Source of the DNA: Novosphingobium sp. EMRT-2
Lineage (GTDB): Bacteria; Pseudomonadota; Alphaproteobacteria; Sphingomonadales; Sphingomonadaceae
DNA: 64,000 nucleotides
Assembly: GCF_005145025.1 (NCBI RefSeq)
Contig: NZ_CP039695.1
Location: 1,979,501 to 2,043,500, forward strand
Reading direction: 5' to 3'
Shown: piece by piece, positions 9,280 through 18,067 of the stretch
Numbering within the stretch: the stretch's first letter is position 1
How the letters are laid out: the number at the start of each line of letters is the position of its first letter
The notes under the pieces: model-generated
Database searches by the model: none
Seen by the model: the letters and a program-made list of their open reading frames with translations, nothing else
Told to the model about the DNA's origin: nothing
Made by a program: the position numbers and the translations under genes

Positions 9280-10326
9280 TTAGGCCATGGACGCGCCGAC
9301 AGCGCCATCGGTCGGCGCGGTAGGCACGATTTCCACGATCATGTCGCCAGGCGCCAGTTGCCTGCTTTCTTCTTCCCAGAAGCCATAGGCCTTGCCCGCG
9401 CGATAGATGCGCAAGCCCTGCCCGCCGGATGCCAGGCGGGTCAGCGGCCGGCCCACTTCCTCGTCGCGCACCGGTCGCTCGACAAGGTGGACGCGCCCGG
9501 AAATGGACGCGAGATCAGAAAGATAGCCGGCCGTGTGCTGCCCGTGCGCGGTGCCGGCCAGCAGTTGCCCGGTGAAGCGCACCGGGTTGATAACGTTGGT
9601 GGCGCCCGCCTGCTGCGCCAGCACTTCGTTGTCCGCGGCGCGAACCACGGTGCTGATCGGCACGCCGGGCGCCAGATGCCGCGCCGTCAGCGTGATGAGG
9701 ATCGAGGTGTCGTCGCGCCCCGCGGAAATCAGGATGGCGCTGGCCCTGGCGATGCGCACGTCGATCAGCGTGGTGTCGCGCGTGGCGTCGCCGGGCAGCA
9801 CGTTGCACCCCATGCGCTCGGCTTCCGCCAGCCGCCCTTCCGCCCCGTCGACCACCACGATCGTCGCGGGATCGGTGCCGCGCGCGATCAGTTCGGCGAC
9901 CGCTTCGGAACCCGATATGCCAAAGCCCAGCACCACGACGTGACCCGACAGGGCATTCTGGATCTGCGCCATGCGCCACCTCTCCCAGCTGCGCTTGATG
10001 ATGAAGTTGTAGGCCGTGCCCACGAAGATGAAGATCACCGCCAGGCGGATCGGCGTGACGATCACCGTTTCGATCAGCCGCGCCCGGTCGCTGACCGGCG
10101 CGATGTCACCGAACCCGGTCGTGGTGATGGAAATCATGGTGAAATAGACCACGTCGAGGAAACTGACGTGCCCGTCGTGGTTGTCGGCCAGCCCTTCGCG
10201 GTCGATCCAGTGGATCAGCACCACCAGCGCCAGCAGCGCGAAGGCGGCCGATAGCCGCAACGCGATGTCGGCCCACACCGGAACCCGGATCAGCCGGCGC
10301 AGTGCCTGGTGCCCGACCGGCCTCAC
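9280..10326 (-). CDS. Two-TM potassium channel with RCK (TrkA-N) regulatory domain
   Basis: A 348-residue inner-membrane K+ channel subunit. Two membrane helices (about 20-40 and 88-108) flank a pore loop whose filter reads TTTGFGDI, a Phe variant of the usual TVGYGD. A Rossmann RCK domain with GFGISGSEAV at about residue 133 and a C-terminal TrkA-C-like part follow. Such channels are gated by ligands bound to the RCK ring. The GTG start at 10326 overlaps the stop of the NlpD-like gene by four bases (GTGA), so it is probably translated by coupling behind serS and that gene. Confidence 0.87.
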   Translation of the reverse strand: MRPVGHQALRRLIRVPVWADIALRLSAAFALLALVVLIHWIDREGLADNHDGHVSFLDVVYFTMISITTTGFGDIAPVSDRARLIETVIVTPIRLAVIFIFVGTAYNFIIKRSWERWRMAQIQNALSGHVVVLGFGISGSEAVAELIARGTDPATIVVVDGAEGRLAEAERMGCNVLPGDATRDTTLIDVRIARASAILISAGRDDTSILITLTARHLAPGVPISTVVRAADNEVLAQQAGATNVINPVRFTGQLLAGTAHGQHTAGYLSDLASISGRVHLVERPVRDEEVGRPLTRLASGGQGLRIYRAGKAYGFWEEESRQLAPGDMIVEIVPTAPTDGAVGASMA

Positions 10327-11132
10327 AGCCGGACTGGCAGGTACACGACCGGATCGCGCGGATCGTTGTCGCGGCGCAGTTCGAAGTGCAGCGTCGGCCG
10401 CTTCGCCTCCCCGCTCTTGCCGATGCTGGCGATCGCCTGCCGGGCCTTTACAACATCGCCCTCCTTCACCCGCACCTGCCCGAGATAGGCATAGGCGGTG
10501 ACCCAGCCCTGTCCGTGATCGATGACGATCAGCTGGCCGAAGCGCTCCGGCTCGTTGCCGGCAAAGATCACGGTGCCGGCACCGGCGGCGCGCACCGTCA
10601 GCCCGGCGTAGGCGGCGAGATCGATGCCCCGGTTGCGCTGGCCGGAAGCGACCGACCCCGATGGAACCGGCGTGCCGAAGCGGCTCAGCACCGCGCCCGA
10701 TACCGGCCAGGACAGCGCAGGCGCGCCCGCCTCGCGCACATGCGGGGCCGGCGCGGGGCGCAAGGGCGGCGCCGGGCGCGGCGCTGGCGCGGGCCGGGGC
10801 GTCGCCTTGGGTGGCGTCGACGTCTGCGGAGCCGGCGTCGGCACGGGGGCCGGGCGCCAGGGCACCGGCATCGGATCGGGCCGTTTCAGCACCTGCCCCA
10901 CGCGGATGATATAGGGCGAAGGAATGCCGTTGGCCCGCCCCAGCGCTTCCATGGTCACGCCCATGCGCTGCGCGATGGCGCGGAAGGTATCGCCCGGCTG
11001 GACTTCGTAGGTCCAGGCGATGATCGGCGCGCCAGCCCCGGAGCCGGCGGCGTTCTGGGCGAACGATGGCGCGGCCGGCGCCGCCGCCAGCAGCAGCGCC
11101 GCGAATCCGGCGGCCGTTCGCCGCGCGCGCAT
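10323..11132 (-). CDS. NlpD-like lipoprotein-free LysM + degenerate LytM (M23) protein, likely amidase activator
   Basis: A 269-residue envelope protein: signal peptide (to about residue 26), a LysM peptidoglycan-binding domain (about 41-84), a Pro/Ala-rich linker, and a C-terminal M23/LytM domain. The zinc ligands are not intact: the usual His of HxGxD is Asn (NRGIDLAA) and the usual HLHFE reads TLHFE. This pattern matches E. coli NlpD, which activates cell-wall amidases at division and is not itself a peptidase. The ATG at 11132 overlaps the serS stop (TGATG). No lipobox Cys is seen. NlpD-like genes near serS are common in proteobacteria, which supports the call. Confidence 0.8.
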   Translation of the reverse strand: MRARRTAAGFAALLLAAAPAAPSFAQNAAGSGAGAPIIAWTYEVQPGDTFRAIAQRMGVTMEALGRANGIPSPYIIRVGQVLKRPDPMPVPWRPAPVPTPAPQTSTPPKATPRPAPAPRPAPPLRPAPAPHVREAGAPALSWPVSGAVLSRFGTPVPSGSVASGQRNRGIDLAAYAGLTVRAAGAGTVIFAGNEPERFGQLIVIDHGQGWVTAYAYLGQVRVKEGDVVKARQAIASIGKSGEAKRPTLHFELRRDNDPRDPVVYLPVRL

Positions 11133-12412
11133 CAGCCCTGCGGCACCAGCCGCGTCAGCCCGCCAAGGTAGGGGTGCAGCGCGGCGGGCAGGTCCACCGA
11201 TCCATCGGCCTGCTGGCCGTTCTCCAGCACCGCCACCAGCGTGCGCCCGACCGCGAGGCCCGACCCGTTGAGCGTATGGACGAACTCGGTGCCCTTCTGC
11301 CCTTCCGGGCGATAGCGCGCGTTCATCCGCCGCGCCTGGAAATCGCCGCAGTTGGAACACGAGGAAATCTCGCGGTAGGCGCCCTGCCCCGGCAGCCAGA
11401 CTTCGAGGTCATAGGTCTTGCGCGCGGTAAAGCCCATGTCGCCGGTGCACAGCAGCACCTTGCGATAGGGCAGTTCCAGCGCCTGCAGCACGCCTTCGGC
11501 GCAGGCGGTCATGCGCTCGTGCTCGGCCTCCGAATCCTCGGGCCGGGTGATCGAGACCAGCTCCACTTTCTCGAACTGGTGCTGGCGGATGAACCCGCGC
11601 GTATCGCGCCCGGCCGCACCGGCTTCCGAACGGAAGCACGGAGTCAGCGCGGTCATGCGGATCGGCAGCGCGGCCTCAGCCAGAATCTGCTCGCGCACCG
11701 CGTTGGTCAGGCTGACTTCAGCGGTGGGAATAAGCCAGCGGCCGTCGGTGGTGCGGAACAGGTCTTCGGCAAACTTGGGCAACTGGCCCGTGCCGAACAC
11801 CGCCTCGTCCTTCACCAGCAGCGGCGGGATGCATTCCAGATAGCCGTTCTCGCCGGTCTGCCGGTCCAGCATGAAATGCGCCAGCGCGCGGTGCAGCCGC
11901 GCCATCCCGCCCTTGAGGAACGTGAAGCGCGCGCCCGAAATCAGCGCGCCGGTTTCGAAATCGAGCCCCAGCGCCGGGCCGAGATCGGCATGTTCGAGCG
12001 GGGTGAAATCGAACGCGCGCGGCGTGCCCCAGCGGCTGACCTCGACGTTCTGCGCCTCGTCCTCGCCCGGCGGCACGTCGTCGGCCGGGCGGTTGGGCCA
12101 TGCCGCCAGCGCGTCGGCGAGCTGCGCGGTCAGCCGGCGCTCCTCGTCCTCCAGCACGGGCAGTTCGGTCTTCAGCGCGGCGACTTCGGCCTTCAGCGCC
12201 TCGGCCGTGTCCTTGTCGCCCTTGCCCATGGCCGCGCCGATCGCCTTCGACGCCTCGTTGCGGCGGGCCTGCGATTCCTGCATCCGCGTCGCCACATCGC
12301 GCCGCGCGCTGTCGAGCGCGAGGATGGACTGCGCCACCGGCTCCACGCCCCGGCGGGCAAGGGCGGCGTCAAAAGCGGCGGGGTTTTCGCGGATCAGGCG
12401 GATATCGTGCAT
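11132..12412 (-). CDS. serS: Seryl-tRNA synthetase
   Basis: Class II synthetase charging tRNA-Ser (and tRNA-Sec where present). The 426-residue length is standard. An N-terminal coiled-coil arm (about 27-105, rich in charged helix) binds the tRNA variable arm. Motif 2 reads [21 protein letters not shown] and motif 3 ends [17 protein letters not shown]. It is first of a coupled three-gene minus-strand operon (serS, NlpD-like, K+ channel). Confidence 0.97.
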   Translation of the reverse strand: MHDIRLIRENPAAFDAALARRGVEPVAQSILALDSARRDVATRMQESQARRNEASKAIGAAMGKGDKDTAEALKAEVAALKTELPVLEDEERRLTAQLADALAAWPNRPADDVPPGEDEAQNVEVSRWGTPRAFDFTPLEHADLGPALGLDFETGALISGARFTFLKGGMARLHRALAHFMLDRQTGENGYLECIPPLLVKDEAVFGTGQLPKFAEDLFRTTDGRWLIPTAEVSLTNAVREQILAEAALPIRMTALTPCFRSEAGAAGRDTRGFIRQHQFEKVELVSITRPEDSEAEHERMTACAEGVLQALELPYRKVLLCTGDMGFTARKTYDLEVWLPGQGAYREISSCSNCGDFQARRMNARYRPEGQKGTEFVHTLNGSGLAVGRTLVAVLENGQQADGSVDLPAALHPYLGGLTRLVPQG

Positions 12413-12487
12413 GGTCCGGGGCTATGCCGTCTCGGCGCGGCCCTTGCAACCCGATCGGGAAAAGGCCGATCGGAGAAACGGGGACGT

Positions 12488-12679
12488 CTATCGCCGGGGG
12501 CAGGTGTTCACGCCGATCAGCGAATAGAGCGGGCAAACGCGGAACAGCCCGGTCAGCAGCGGCACAAGGCCGATCCAGCCCCAGCCCGTTTTCGGCCCAA
12601 CGAAGACCATCGCGATCAGCACCAGCCCCAGCACGATCCGCAGCACGCGATCGATGCCGCCCACGTTGAAGTTCAGCAT
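12488..12679 (-). CDS. DUF2892 (YgaP-like) small membrane protein
   Basis: A 63-residue protein with two membrane helices separated by a short Gly/Trp turn, matching the DUF2892 domain (N-terminal FNVGGIDRVLRIVLG, then GLFRVCPLYSLIGVNTC). The conserved Cys pair near the end is typical. In other proteins this module is attached to rhodanese domains; here it stands alone. The ATG at 12679 follows GGAGGAGAGG; an in-frame start further upstream would run into tRNA-Val and is rejected. Confidence 0.82.
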   Translation of the reverse strand: MLNFNVGGIDRVLRIVLGLVLIAMVFVGPKTGWGWIGLVPLLTGLFRVCPLYSLIGVNTCPRR

Positions 12680-12775
12680 GAAACCTCTCCTCCAGTTGCC
12701 GCGCCGTTCTGGACGCAAGGAGAAGCGCGGGCATTGATGCCCGTCAAAGCCGAAATGTCGTGAGGACCAGGGAAG

Positions 12776-12850
12776 TGGTGGGCGCGACAGGGATTGAACC
12801 TGTGACCCCACCCGTGTGAAGGGTGTGCTCTACCGCTGAGCTACGCGCCC
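12776..12850 (-). tRNA. tRNA-Val (anticodon CAC)
   Basis: Full cloverleaf on the minus strand, 75 nt including an encoded CCA. The acceptor pairs GGGCGCG with CGCGCCC, the anticodon stem is CACCC/GGGTG with loop TTCACAC giving anticodon CAC (reads GTG, Val), and the T arm carries GGTTCAATCC. Confidence 0.95.
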
Positions 12851-12929
12851 ACTTCCGTTGCGGAAGCGCGCCCTTAGACATCCGCGCGTCAATTGACAAG
12901 CGGGGAAAGCGGGATAGAGGCGTTTTCCC

Positions 12930-13253
12930 ATGAACGACCACGCTTCCGACCAGACGCCCGAAACCGCAACCGGCACCCCGACCACTGGCGCGGACGTGCC
13001 GCCGGACCGGCTGGCCATCAACCCGCGCAGCGCGCATTTCGATGCCGACAAGCTGCGGCGCGGGGTTGGCATCCGCTTCAAGGGCACGGTGCGCACCAAT
13101 GTCGAGGAATACTGCATTTCCGAAGGCTGGGTGCGCGTGCAGGCGGGCAAGACCATGGACCGCAAGGGCAACCCGCTGACGCTGAAGCTCAACGGCCCGG
13201 TCGAAGCCTGGTACGAGGATCTGGGCGAGGACGCGCCGGTCGCGAAAGCCTGA
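12930..13253 (+). CDS. DUF3297 family protein
   Basis: A soluble 107-residue protein. After a variable N-terminus it carries the family core DRLAINPRSAHFDADKLRRG, followed by a GIRFKGTVRTNVEEYC stretch and GWVRVQAGKTMDRKGNPLT. Function of the family is unknown. It sits alone between tRNA-Val and the convergent LysR gene. A perfect hairpin follows the stop. Confidence 0.85.
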   Translation: MNDHASDQTPETATGTPTTGADVPPDRLAINPRSAHFDADKLRRGVGIRFKGTVRTNVEEYCISEGWVRVQAGKTMDRKGNPLTLKLNGPVEAWYEDLGEDAPVAKA

Positions 13254-13257
13254 TTTC

Positions 13258-13279
13258 CGGGTTCGCCTGCGCGAACCCG
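13258..13279. terminator. Shared hairpin between DUF3297 and lysR gene ends
   Basis: A perfect 9-base stem (CGGGTTCGC at 13258-13266, GCGAACCCG at 13271-13279, loop CTGC) fills most of the 34-base gap between two convergent stop codons. It lacks a T-run on either side, so it may act as an mRNA 3' hairpin rather than an intrinsic terminator. Confidence 0.5.
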
Positions 13280-13287
13280 ATCATCCC

Positions 13288-14187
13288 CTACCCCGGCAGG
13301 AGCCGACTCCGCTCCGCCACCACGATTCCGGTCAGCCAGTCCTTGAACGCGCGCACGCGGGCAAGGTTGTGCGTGTCCTTGTGCGTCACGACCCAGAACG
13401 AGCGGGTAATGCGCCGTTCGGGCAGGATCGGCACCAGCGCGGTATCGTCGTCGCCAATGAAGCAGGGCAGCACGCCGATGCCGGCCCCGGCCGCGATCAT
13501 GCGGTATTGCGTGATGATCGACGAGCTGCGCAACGCGGCGGACAAGTCGGGTTCGATCTCCGCCAGATAGCGCAGCTCGGGCGCGAACAGCAGATCGGGC
13601 ACGTAGCCGACCAGCCTGTGGCGCGCGGTCAGGTCCGCCGGGCGTTCGGGCGCGCCGTGCGCCGCAAGGTAGGTGGACGAGGCATAGAGCCGCAGCGCAT
13701 AGTCCGATAGCTTGCCCGCGATCACCGGCCCGGCGCGCGGGCGCGAAAGCGTGACGGCAAGGTCCGCCTCGCGCTTGGACGGGCTGAGGAACCCGGTGGA
13801 GGCGACAAGGTCCACCATCAGGCGCGGGTGCGCTTCGGTGAATCCGTGGACGCGCGGCGCGACGAACCAGGTGCCGAAGCCTTCGGACAGGCTCACCCGC
13901 AGCAGGCCCGAAAGCCCGCCCGATACGGCCGCGCTTTCGGCGATGCGGCTGGCGGCCTGCTCCATCGCCTCGACATCGACGAGCATCGCCTCGCCCGCCT
14001 CGGTCAGCACCTGCCCTTCGCGCGTCTGTTCGAACAGCGTCGCGCCGACGCGCGCTTCCAGCCGGCGCAGGCGGCGGCCCATGGTGGTGGCGTCCACCCC
14101 CATCGCAGATGCCGCGCGCGCCAGCTGCCCGGCGCGGGCGATGGCGAGGAAGGCCTGATAGTCGTTCCAGTCGGGAGCCTGCATCAT
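13288..14187 (-). CDS. LysR-family transcriptional regulator, probable regulator of the valine operon
   Basis: DNA-binding regulator of about 299 residues. The N-terminal winged HTH (YQAFLAIARAGQLARAASAMG, then RRLRRLE) starts near residue 6 and a LysR substrate-binding domain follows. It is transcribed divergently from mmsA, which is the usual position for the regulator of a catabolic operon; an isobutyryl/valine metabolite would be the logical effector, but this is inference. Starts are ambiguous: GTG 14211, ATG 14187 or ATG 14184. 14187 is chosen because family members begin shortly before the HTH. A palindrome overlaps this start. Confidence 0.85.
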   Translation of the reverse strand: MMQAPDWNDYQAFLAIARAGQLARAASAMGVDATTMGRRLRRLEARVGATLFEQTREGQVLTEAGEAMLVDVEAMEQAASRIAESAAVSGGLSGLLRVSLSEGFGTWFVAPRVHGFTEAHPRLMVDLVASTGFLSPSKREADLAVTLSRPRAGPVIAGKLSDYALRLYASSTYLAAHGAPERPADLTARHRLVGYVPDLLFAPELRYLAEIEPDLSAALRSSSIITQYRMIAAGAGIGVLPCFIGDDDTALVPILPERRITRSFWVVTHKDTHNLARVRAFKDWLTGIVVAERSRLLPG

Positions 14188-14193
14188 TGCAGG
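14178..14193. promoter_or_regulatory. Palindrome CCTGCA-TCAT-TGCAGG over the lysR start
   Basis: Perfect 6-base arms at 14178-14183 and 14188-14193 overlap the regulator's start codons. The position suits autorepression, but the arms are short and chance is possible. Confidence 0.35.
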
Positions 14194-14209
14194 TAGAACT
14201 CGCACAATC

Positions 14210-14229
14210 ACCGGTTGCCTGCAACTGGT
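14210..14229. promoter_or_regulatory. Near-palindromic candidate LysR site between lysR and mmsA
   Basis: Arms ACCGGTTG (14210-14217) and CAACTGGT (14222-14229) differ from perfect symmetry at one position, with a 4-base centre. It contains T-N11-A spacing as expected of LysR-type boxes and lies about 60 bases before the mmsA start, so it is the best candidate activation site in the divergent region. Confidence 0.45.
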
Positions 14230-14287
14230 CCGGAGTGCAGGACAGCGCCGAGGTCATTTCGATCCCGTCAGGAAGAGGATTCGCGCA

Positions 14288-15784
14288 ATGCGCCTGATCG
14301 ATCATTTCATCGTCGGTGGTCCCGGCGGCGCCCCCGCTCGCAAGAGCGACGTCTTCGATCCCAACAGCGGCGGCGTGCAGGCGCAGGTCGCGCTGGGCGA
14401 TCAGGCGGTGCTCGATCGCGCGGTTGCCGCCGCGCAGGCCGCGCAGCCCGCCTGGGCCGCCACCAACCCGCAGCGCCGCGCCCGCGTGATGTTCCGCTTC
14501 AAGGAGCTGGTCGAAGCGAACATGGACGAGCTGGCCCGCCTGCTCTCGTCCGAACACGGCAAGGTCATCGCGGATTCGAAGGGCGACATCCAGCGCGGCC
14601 TGGAAGTGGTGGAATTCGCCTGCGGCATCCCGCACGTGCTCAAGGGCGAATATACCCAAGGCGCGGGACCGGGCATCGATGTCTATTCGATGCGCCAGCC
14701 GATCGGCATCGGCGCGGGCATCACCCCGTTCAACTTCCCGGCGATGATCCCGCTGTGGATGTCGGCCGTGGCCATCGCCTGCGGCAACGCCTTCATCATC
14801 AAGCCTTCGGAACGCGATCCCTCGGTGCCGGTGCGGCTGGCCGAACTGTTCCTCGAGGCCGGGCTGCCCGAAGGCATCTGCCAGGTGGTGCAGGGCGACA
14901 AGGAAATGGTCGATGCGATCCTCGATCATCCCGCGATCGGCGCGGTCAGCTTCGTCGGCTCGTCGGACATCGCGCATTACGTCTATAACCGGGGCGTGGC
15001 CGCCGGAAAGCGCGTGCAGGCGATGGGCGGGGCCAAGAACCACGGCATCGTCATGCCCGACGCCGATCTCGACCAGGTGGTGAACGACCTGGCCGGCGCC
15101 GCTTTCGGTTCGGCGGGCGAGCGCTGCATGGCGCTGCCGGTAGTGGTGCCGGTGGGCGAAGACACCGCCGAGCGCCTGAAGGCCAAGCTAATTCCGGCGA
15201 TCGAGGCGCTCAAGGTCGGCGTCTCGACCGATCCCGACGCGCACTACGGCCCGGTGGTGACGCAGGCGCACAAGGAGAAGATCGAGGGCTGGATCGCGAA
15301 GTGCGTCGAGGAAGGCGGCGAACTCGTCGTCGACGGGCGCGGCTTCACGCTGCAGGGCCACGAGAACGGCTTCTTCGTCGGCCCGACGCTGATCGACCAC
15401 GTCACCGCGGACATGGACAGCTACCACAACGAGATCTTCGGCCCGGTACTCCAGATCGTGCGCGCGAAGGACTTCGAGGAAGCTCTCGCGCTTCCCTCCA
15501 AGCACCAGTACGGCAACGGCGTCGCCCTGTTCACGCGCAACGGCCATGCTGCGCGTGAATTCGCGGCGCGGGTCAATGTCGGCATGGTCGGCATCAACGT
15601 GCCGATCCCGGTGCCGGTGGCCTATCACACCTTTGGCGGCTGGAAGCGTTCGGCATTCGGCGATACCAACCAGCACGGCATGGAAGGCGTGAAGTTCTGG
15701 ACCAAGGTGAAGACCGTGACCCAGCGCTGGCCCGACGGTTCGCCGGACGGGGGCAACGCCTTCGTCATTCCGACGATGGGATAA
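14288..15784 (+). CDS. mmsA: CoA-acylating methylmalonate-semialdehyde dehydrogenase
   Basis: Converts methylmalonate semialdehyde to propionyl-CoA with NAD and CoA, the last step of valine breakdown. The 498 residues include the MmsA-typical GITPFNFPAMIPLWM, the glycine-rich GSSDIAHYVY region and the catalytic Cys in GSAGERCMALPV (about residue 285). The CoA-dependent subfamily lacks the general-base Glu of other aldehyde dehydrogenases, and MGGAKNH is seen in that place, as expected. It is first in the five-gene valine operon, with 8 bases to the next gene. Confidence 0.95.
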   Translation: MRLIDHFIVGGPGGAPARKSDVFDPNSGGVQAQVALGDQAVLDRAVAAAQAAQPAWAATNPQRRARVMFRFKELVEANMDELARLLSSEHGKVIADSKGDIQRGLEVVEFACGIPHVLKGEYTQGAGPGIDVYSMRQPIGIGAGITPFNFPAMIPLWMSAVAIACGNAFIIKPSERDPSVPVRLAELFLEAGLPEGICQVVQGDKEMVDAILDHPAIGAVSFVGSSDIAHYVYNRGVAAGKRVQAMGGAKNHGIVMPDADLDQVVNDLAGAAFGSAGERCMALPVVVPVGEDTAERLKAKLIPAIEALKVGVSTDPDAHYGPVVTQAHKEKIEGWIAKCVEEGGELVVDGRGFTLQGHENGFFVGPTLIDHVTADMDSYHNEIFGPVLQIVRAKDFEEALALPSKHQYGNGVALFTRNGHAAREFAARVNVGMVGINVPIPVPVAYHTFGGWKRSAFGDTNQHGMEGVKFWTKVKTVTQRWPDGSPDGGNAFVIPTMG

Positions 15785-15792
15785 GACGCCAG

Positions 15793-16935
15793 ATGACCGA
15801 CCAGTTCCAGCTTACCGAGGACCAGCTCGCGATTCAGGAGATGGCACGGCGGTTCACCGCCGACGCGATCACGCCCTTCGCCGCGCAGTGGGACGAGGAA
15901 CACCTGTTTCCACGCGAAACGATCAAGGCCGCCGCCGAACTCGGCTTCGGCGCGATCTATGTCAGCGAGGAAGCGGGCGGCATCGGCCTCGGGCGGCTGG
16001 AAGCGGCGCTGATCATGGAAGCCATGGCCTATGGCTGCCCGGCGACCAGCGCGTTCATCTCGATCCACAACATGGCGGCGTGGATGATCGACACGTTCGG
16101 TGGCGACGCGATCAAGGCGCGCACGCTGCCGGGCCTCGTCACCATGGACCTGATGGCCAGCTATTGCCTGACCGAACCAGGTTCCGGTTCGGACGCGGCG
16201 GCGCTCAAGACCACCGCCCGCCTCGAAGGCGACCACTACGTCGTTACCGGCACAAAGCAGTTCATCTCGGGCGGCGGGGTGAACGATCTCTACGTGACGA
16301 TGGTGCGCACCGGCGACGATGGGCCGAAGGGCATCACCTGCCTGGTGATCGAGAAGGACATGCCGGGCGTCAGCTTCGGCGCGCCCGAGAAGAAGCTGGG
16401 CTGGAACGCCTCACCCACCGCGCAGGTCATCCTCGACAACGTGAAAGTGCCGGTCGCCAACCGCGTCGGCGCGGAAGGACAGGGCTTCGCCATCGCCATG
16501 GCCGGGCTGGACGGCGGGCGGCTCAATATCGGCGCCTGTTCGCTGGGCGGCGCGCAGCGCTGCCTCGATGAAGCGGTCGGCTACGTCAAGGACCGCGCGC
16601 AGTTCGGCAAGGCGATCGCCGAGTTCCAGAATACCCAGTTCACGCTGGCCGACATGGCGACCGATCTGGAAGCGGCGCGCGCGCTGCTCTACCTCGCCGC
16701 CGCCAAGGTGACTTCCGGCGCGCCCGACCGCACGCGCTTTTCGGCGATGGCCAAGAAGCTGGCGACCGACAACGGCTCCTCGGTGGTCGACCGCGCGCTC
16801 CAGCTGTTCGGCGGCTATGGCTATCTGCGCGATTACCCGATCGAACGCTTCTGGCGCGACCTGCGCGTGCATCGCATCCTGGAAGGCACCAACGAGGTGA
16901 TGCGCCTGATCGTGGGAAGGGACCTGTTGAAGTGA
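15793..16935 (+). CDS. Isobutyryl-CoA dehydrogenase (acyl-CoA dehydrogenase family)
   Basis: FAD enzyme expected to oxidise isobutyryl-CoA to methacrylyl-CoA. The 380 residues show standard ACAD features: ASYCLTEPGSGSDA in the middle domain, GGYGYLRDYPIERFWRD, and the catalytic Glu in RILEGTNEVMRLI near the C-terminus. Family membership alone does not fix the substrate; the call rests on its place between mmsA and the hydroxyisobutyryl-CoA hydrolase gene. Its stop overlaps the next start (GTGA). Confidence 0.88.
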   Translation: MTDQFQLTEDQLAIQEMARRFTADAITPFAAQWDEEHLFPRETIKAAAELGFGAIYVSEEAGGIGLGRLEAALIMEAMAYGCPATSAFISIHNMAAWMIDTFGGDAIKARTLPGLVTMDLMASYCLTEPGSGSDAAALKTTARLEGDHYVVTGTKQFISGGGVNDLYVTMVRTGDDGPKGITCLVIEKDMPGVSFGAPEKKLGWNASPTAQVILDNVKVPVANRVGAEGQGFAIAMAGLDGGRLNIGACSLGGAQRCLDEAVGYVKDRAQFGKAIAEFQNTQFTLADMATDLEAARALLYLAAAKVTSGAPDRTRFSAMAKKLATDNGSSVVDRALQLFGGYGYLRDYPIERFWRDLRVHRILEGTNEVMRLIVGRDLLK

Positions 16936-18005
16936 CCGATGACGTTCTGATCCGCACCGAAGGCGCCGCCGGCTTCCTTTCGCTCAACCGCCCCAAGGCA
17001 ATTCACGCGCTGACGCTGCCGATGGTCCACGCCATGACTGACGCGTTGCTGGCCTGGCGCGACGATCCGGCGGTGCAGGTGGTGGTGATCGACCACGCGG
17101 TTTCGCCGGACGGCGATCCCAAGCTGTCGCGCGGGTTCTGCGCGGGCGGCGACATCGCCTTCCTGCGCAACTCCGCGCTGAACGATGGCGGCGTATCGGG
17201 CCGCCAGTTCTTCTTCGACGAATACCGGCTCAACCACCTGATCTTCACCTATCCCAAGCCGGTGGTCGCGTTCATGGACGGGATCACCATGGGCGGCGGC
17301 GTGGGTCTTGCCGGGCCTTCGCAATACCGCGTGGCGACCGAGGCAACCAGGCTCGCCATGCCCGAAACCGGGATCGGCCTGTTTCCGGACGTGGGCGGCG
17401 GCTGGTACCTTTCGCGGCTGCACGACCGGCTGGGTCCGTATCTGGCGCTGACCGGAGCGCGGCTGGACGGGGCGGAATGCCTCTGGGCCGGTCTCGCCAC
17501 GCACTATCTGCCGTCCGCCGCCACGGCGGAGGCCAAGGCGCGCATCGCCGCCGATCCTTCCGCTATCGCCGCCACGCTCCACGCGCTGGCCGCCGTGCCG
17601 CCCGAAGCGAAGATCGCCGCCGTGGCCGAAACGATCGCGCGGACGTTTGCGTCGGACCGCTACGAGGACATCCTGGCCGCGCTGGCGGCCGAGGACGGCG
17701 ACTGGGCGCGCGCGACGCTGGAAACGCTGGGGCACAAGAGCCCGCAGACCTGCAAGGTGGCGCTGCGGCAATTGCACGACAGCCTTTCGCTCGCCGATTT
17801 CGCGGACAACATGGCGATGGAATACCGCGTGGCCAGCCGCGTGCTGGTCCGCCCCGATTTCGCCGAGGGCGTGCGCGCGGTGATCGTCGACAAGGACCAC
17901 GCGCCGCGCTGGAATCCGGCCACGCCCGACGGCGTGACCGACGACCTGATCGAGGCGATCTTCGCCCCGCTGCCGGCGGACGAGGAATGGACGCCATTGC
18001 CTTGA
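16932..18005 (+). CDS. 3-hydroxyisobutyryl-CoA hydrolase
   Basis: Crotonase-fold enzyme of 357 residues that releases CoA from 3-hydroxyisobutyryl-CoA. It is longer than ordinary enoyl-CoA hydratases and has the HIBCH signatures FCAGGDIAFLRN, MDGITMGGGVGLAG and the catalytic-region MPETGIGLFPDVGGG. The C-terminal helical extension with NMAMEYRVASR is typical. Starts at GTG 16932, overlapping the dehydrogenase stop by four bases, so translation is probably coupled. Confidence 0.9.
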   Translation: MTDDVLIRTEGAAGFLSLNRPKAIHALTLPMVHAMTDALLAWRDDPAVQVVVIDHAVSPDGDPKLSRGFCAGGDIAFLRNSALNDGGVSGRQFFFDEYRLNHLIFTYPKPVVAFMDGITMGGGVGLAGPSQYRVATEATRLAMPETGIGLFPDVGGGWYLSRLHDRLGPYLALTGARLDGAECLWAGLATHYLPSAATAEAKARIAADPSAIAATLHALAAVPPEAKIAAVAETIARTFASDRYEDILAALAAEDGDWARATLETLGHKSPQTCKVALRQLHDSLSLADFADNMAMEYRVASRVLVRPDFAEGVRAVIVDKDHAPRWNPATPDGVTDDLIEAIFAPLPADEEWTPLP

Positions 18006-18067
18006 GCGCCGCTTCCCGCGAGAGCGGGTAGCTGCCCGCCCGGGCGACACATCTGGAGACTGCTGAG

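Noticed and set aside
10741..10870. Repetitive-looking GC-rich stretch
   Set aside because: It is the coding sequence of the Pro/Ala linker of the NlpD-like protein, not a DNA repeat.
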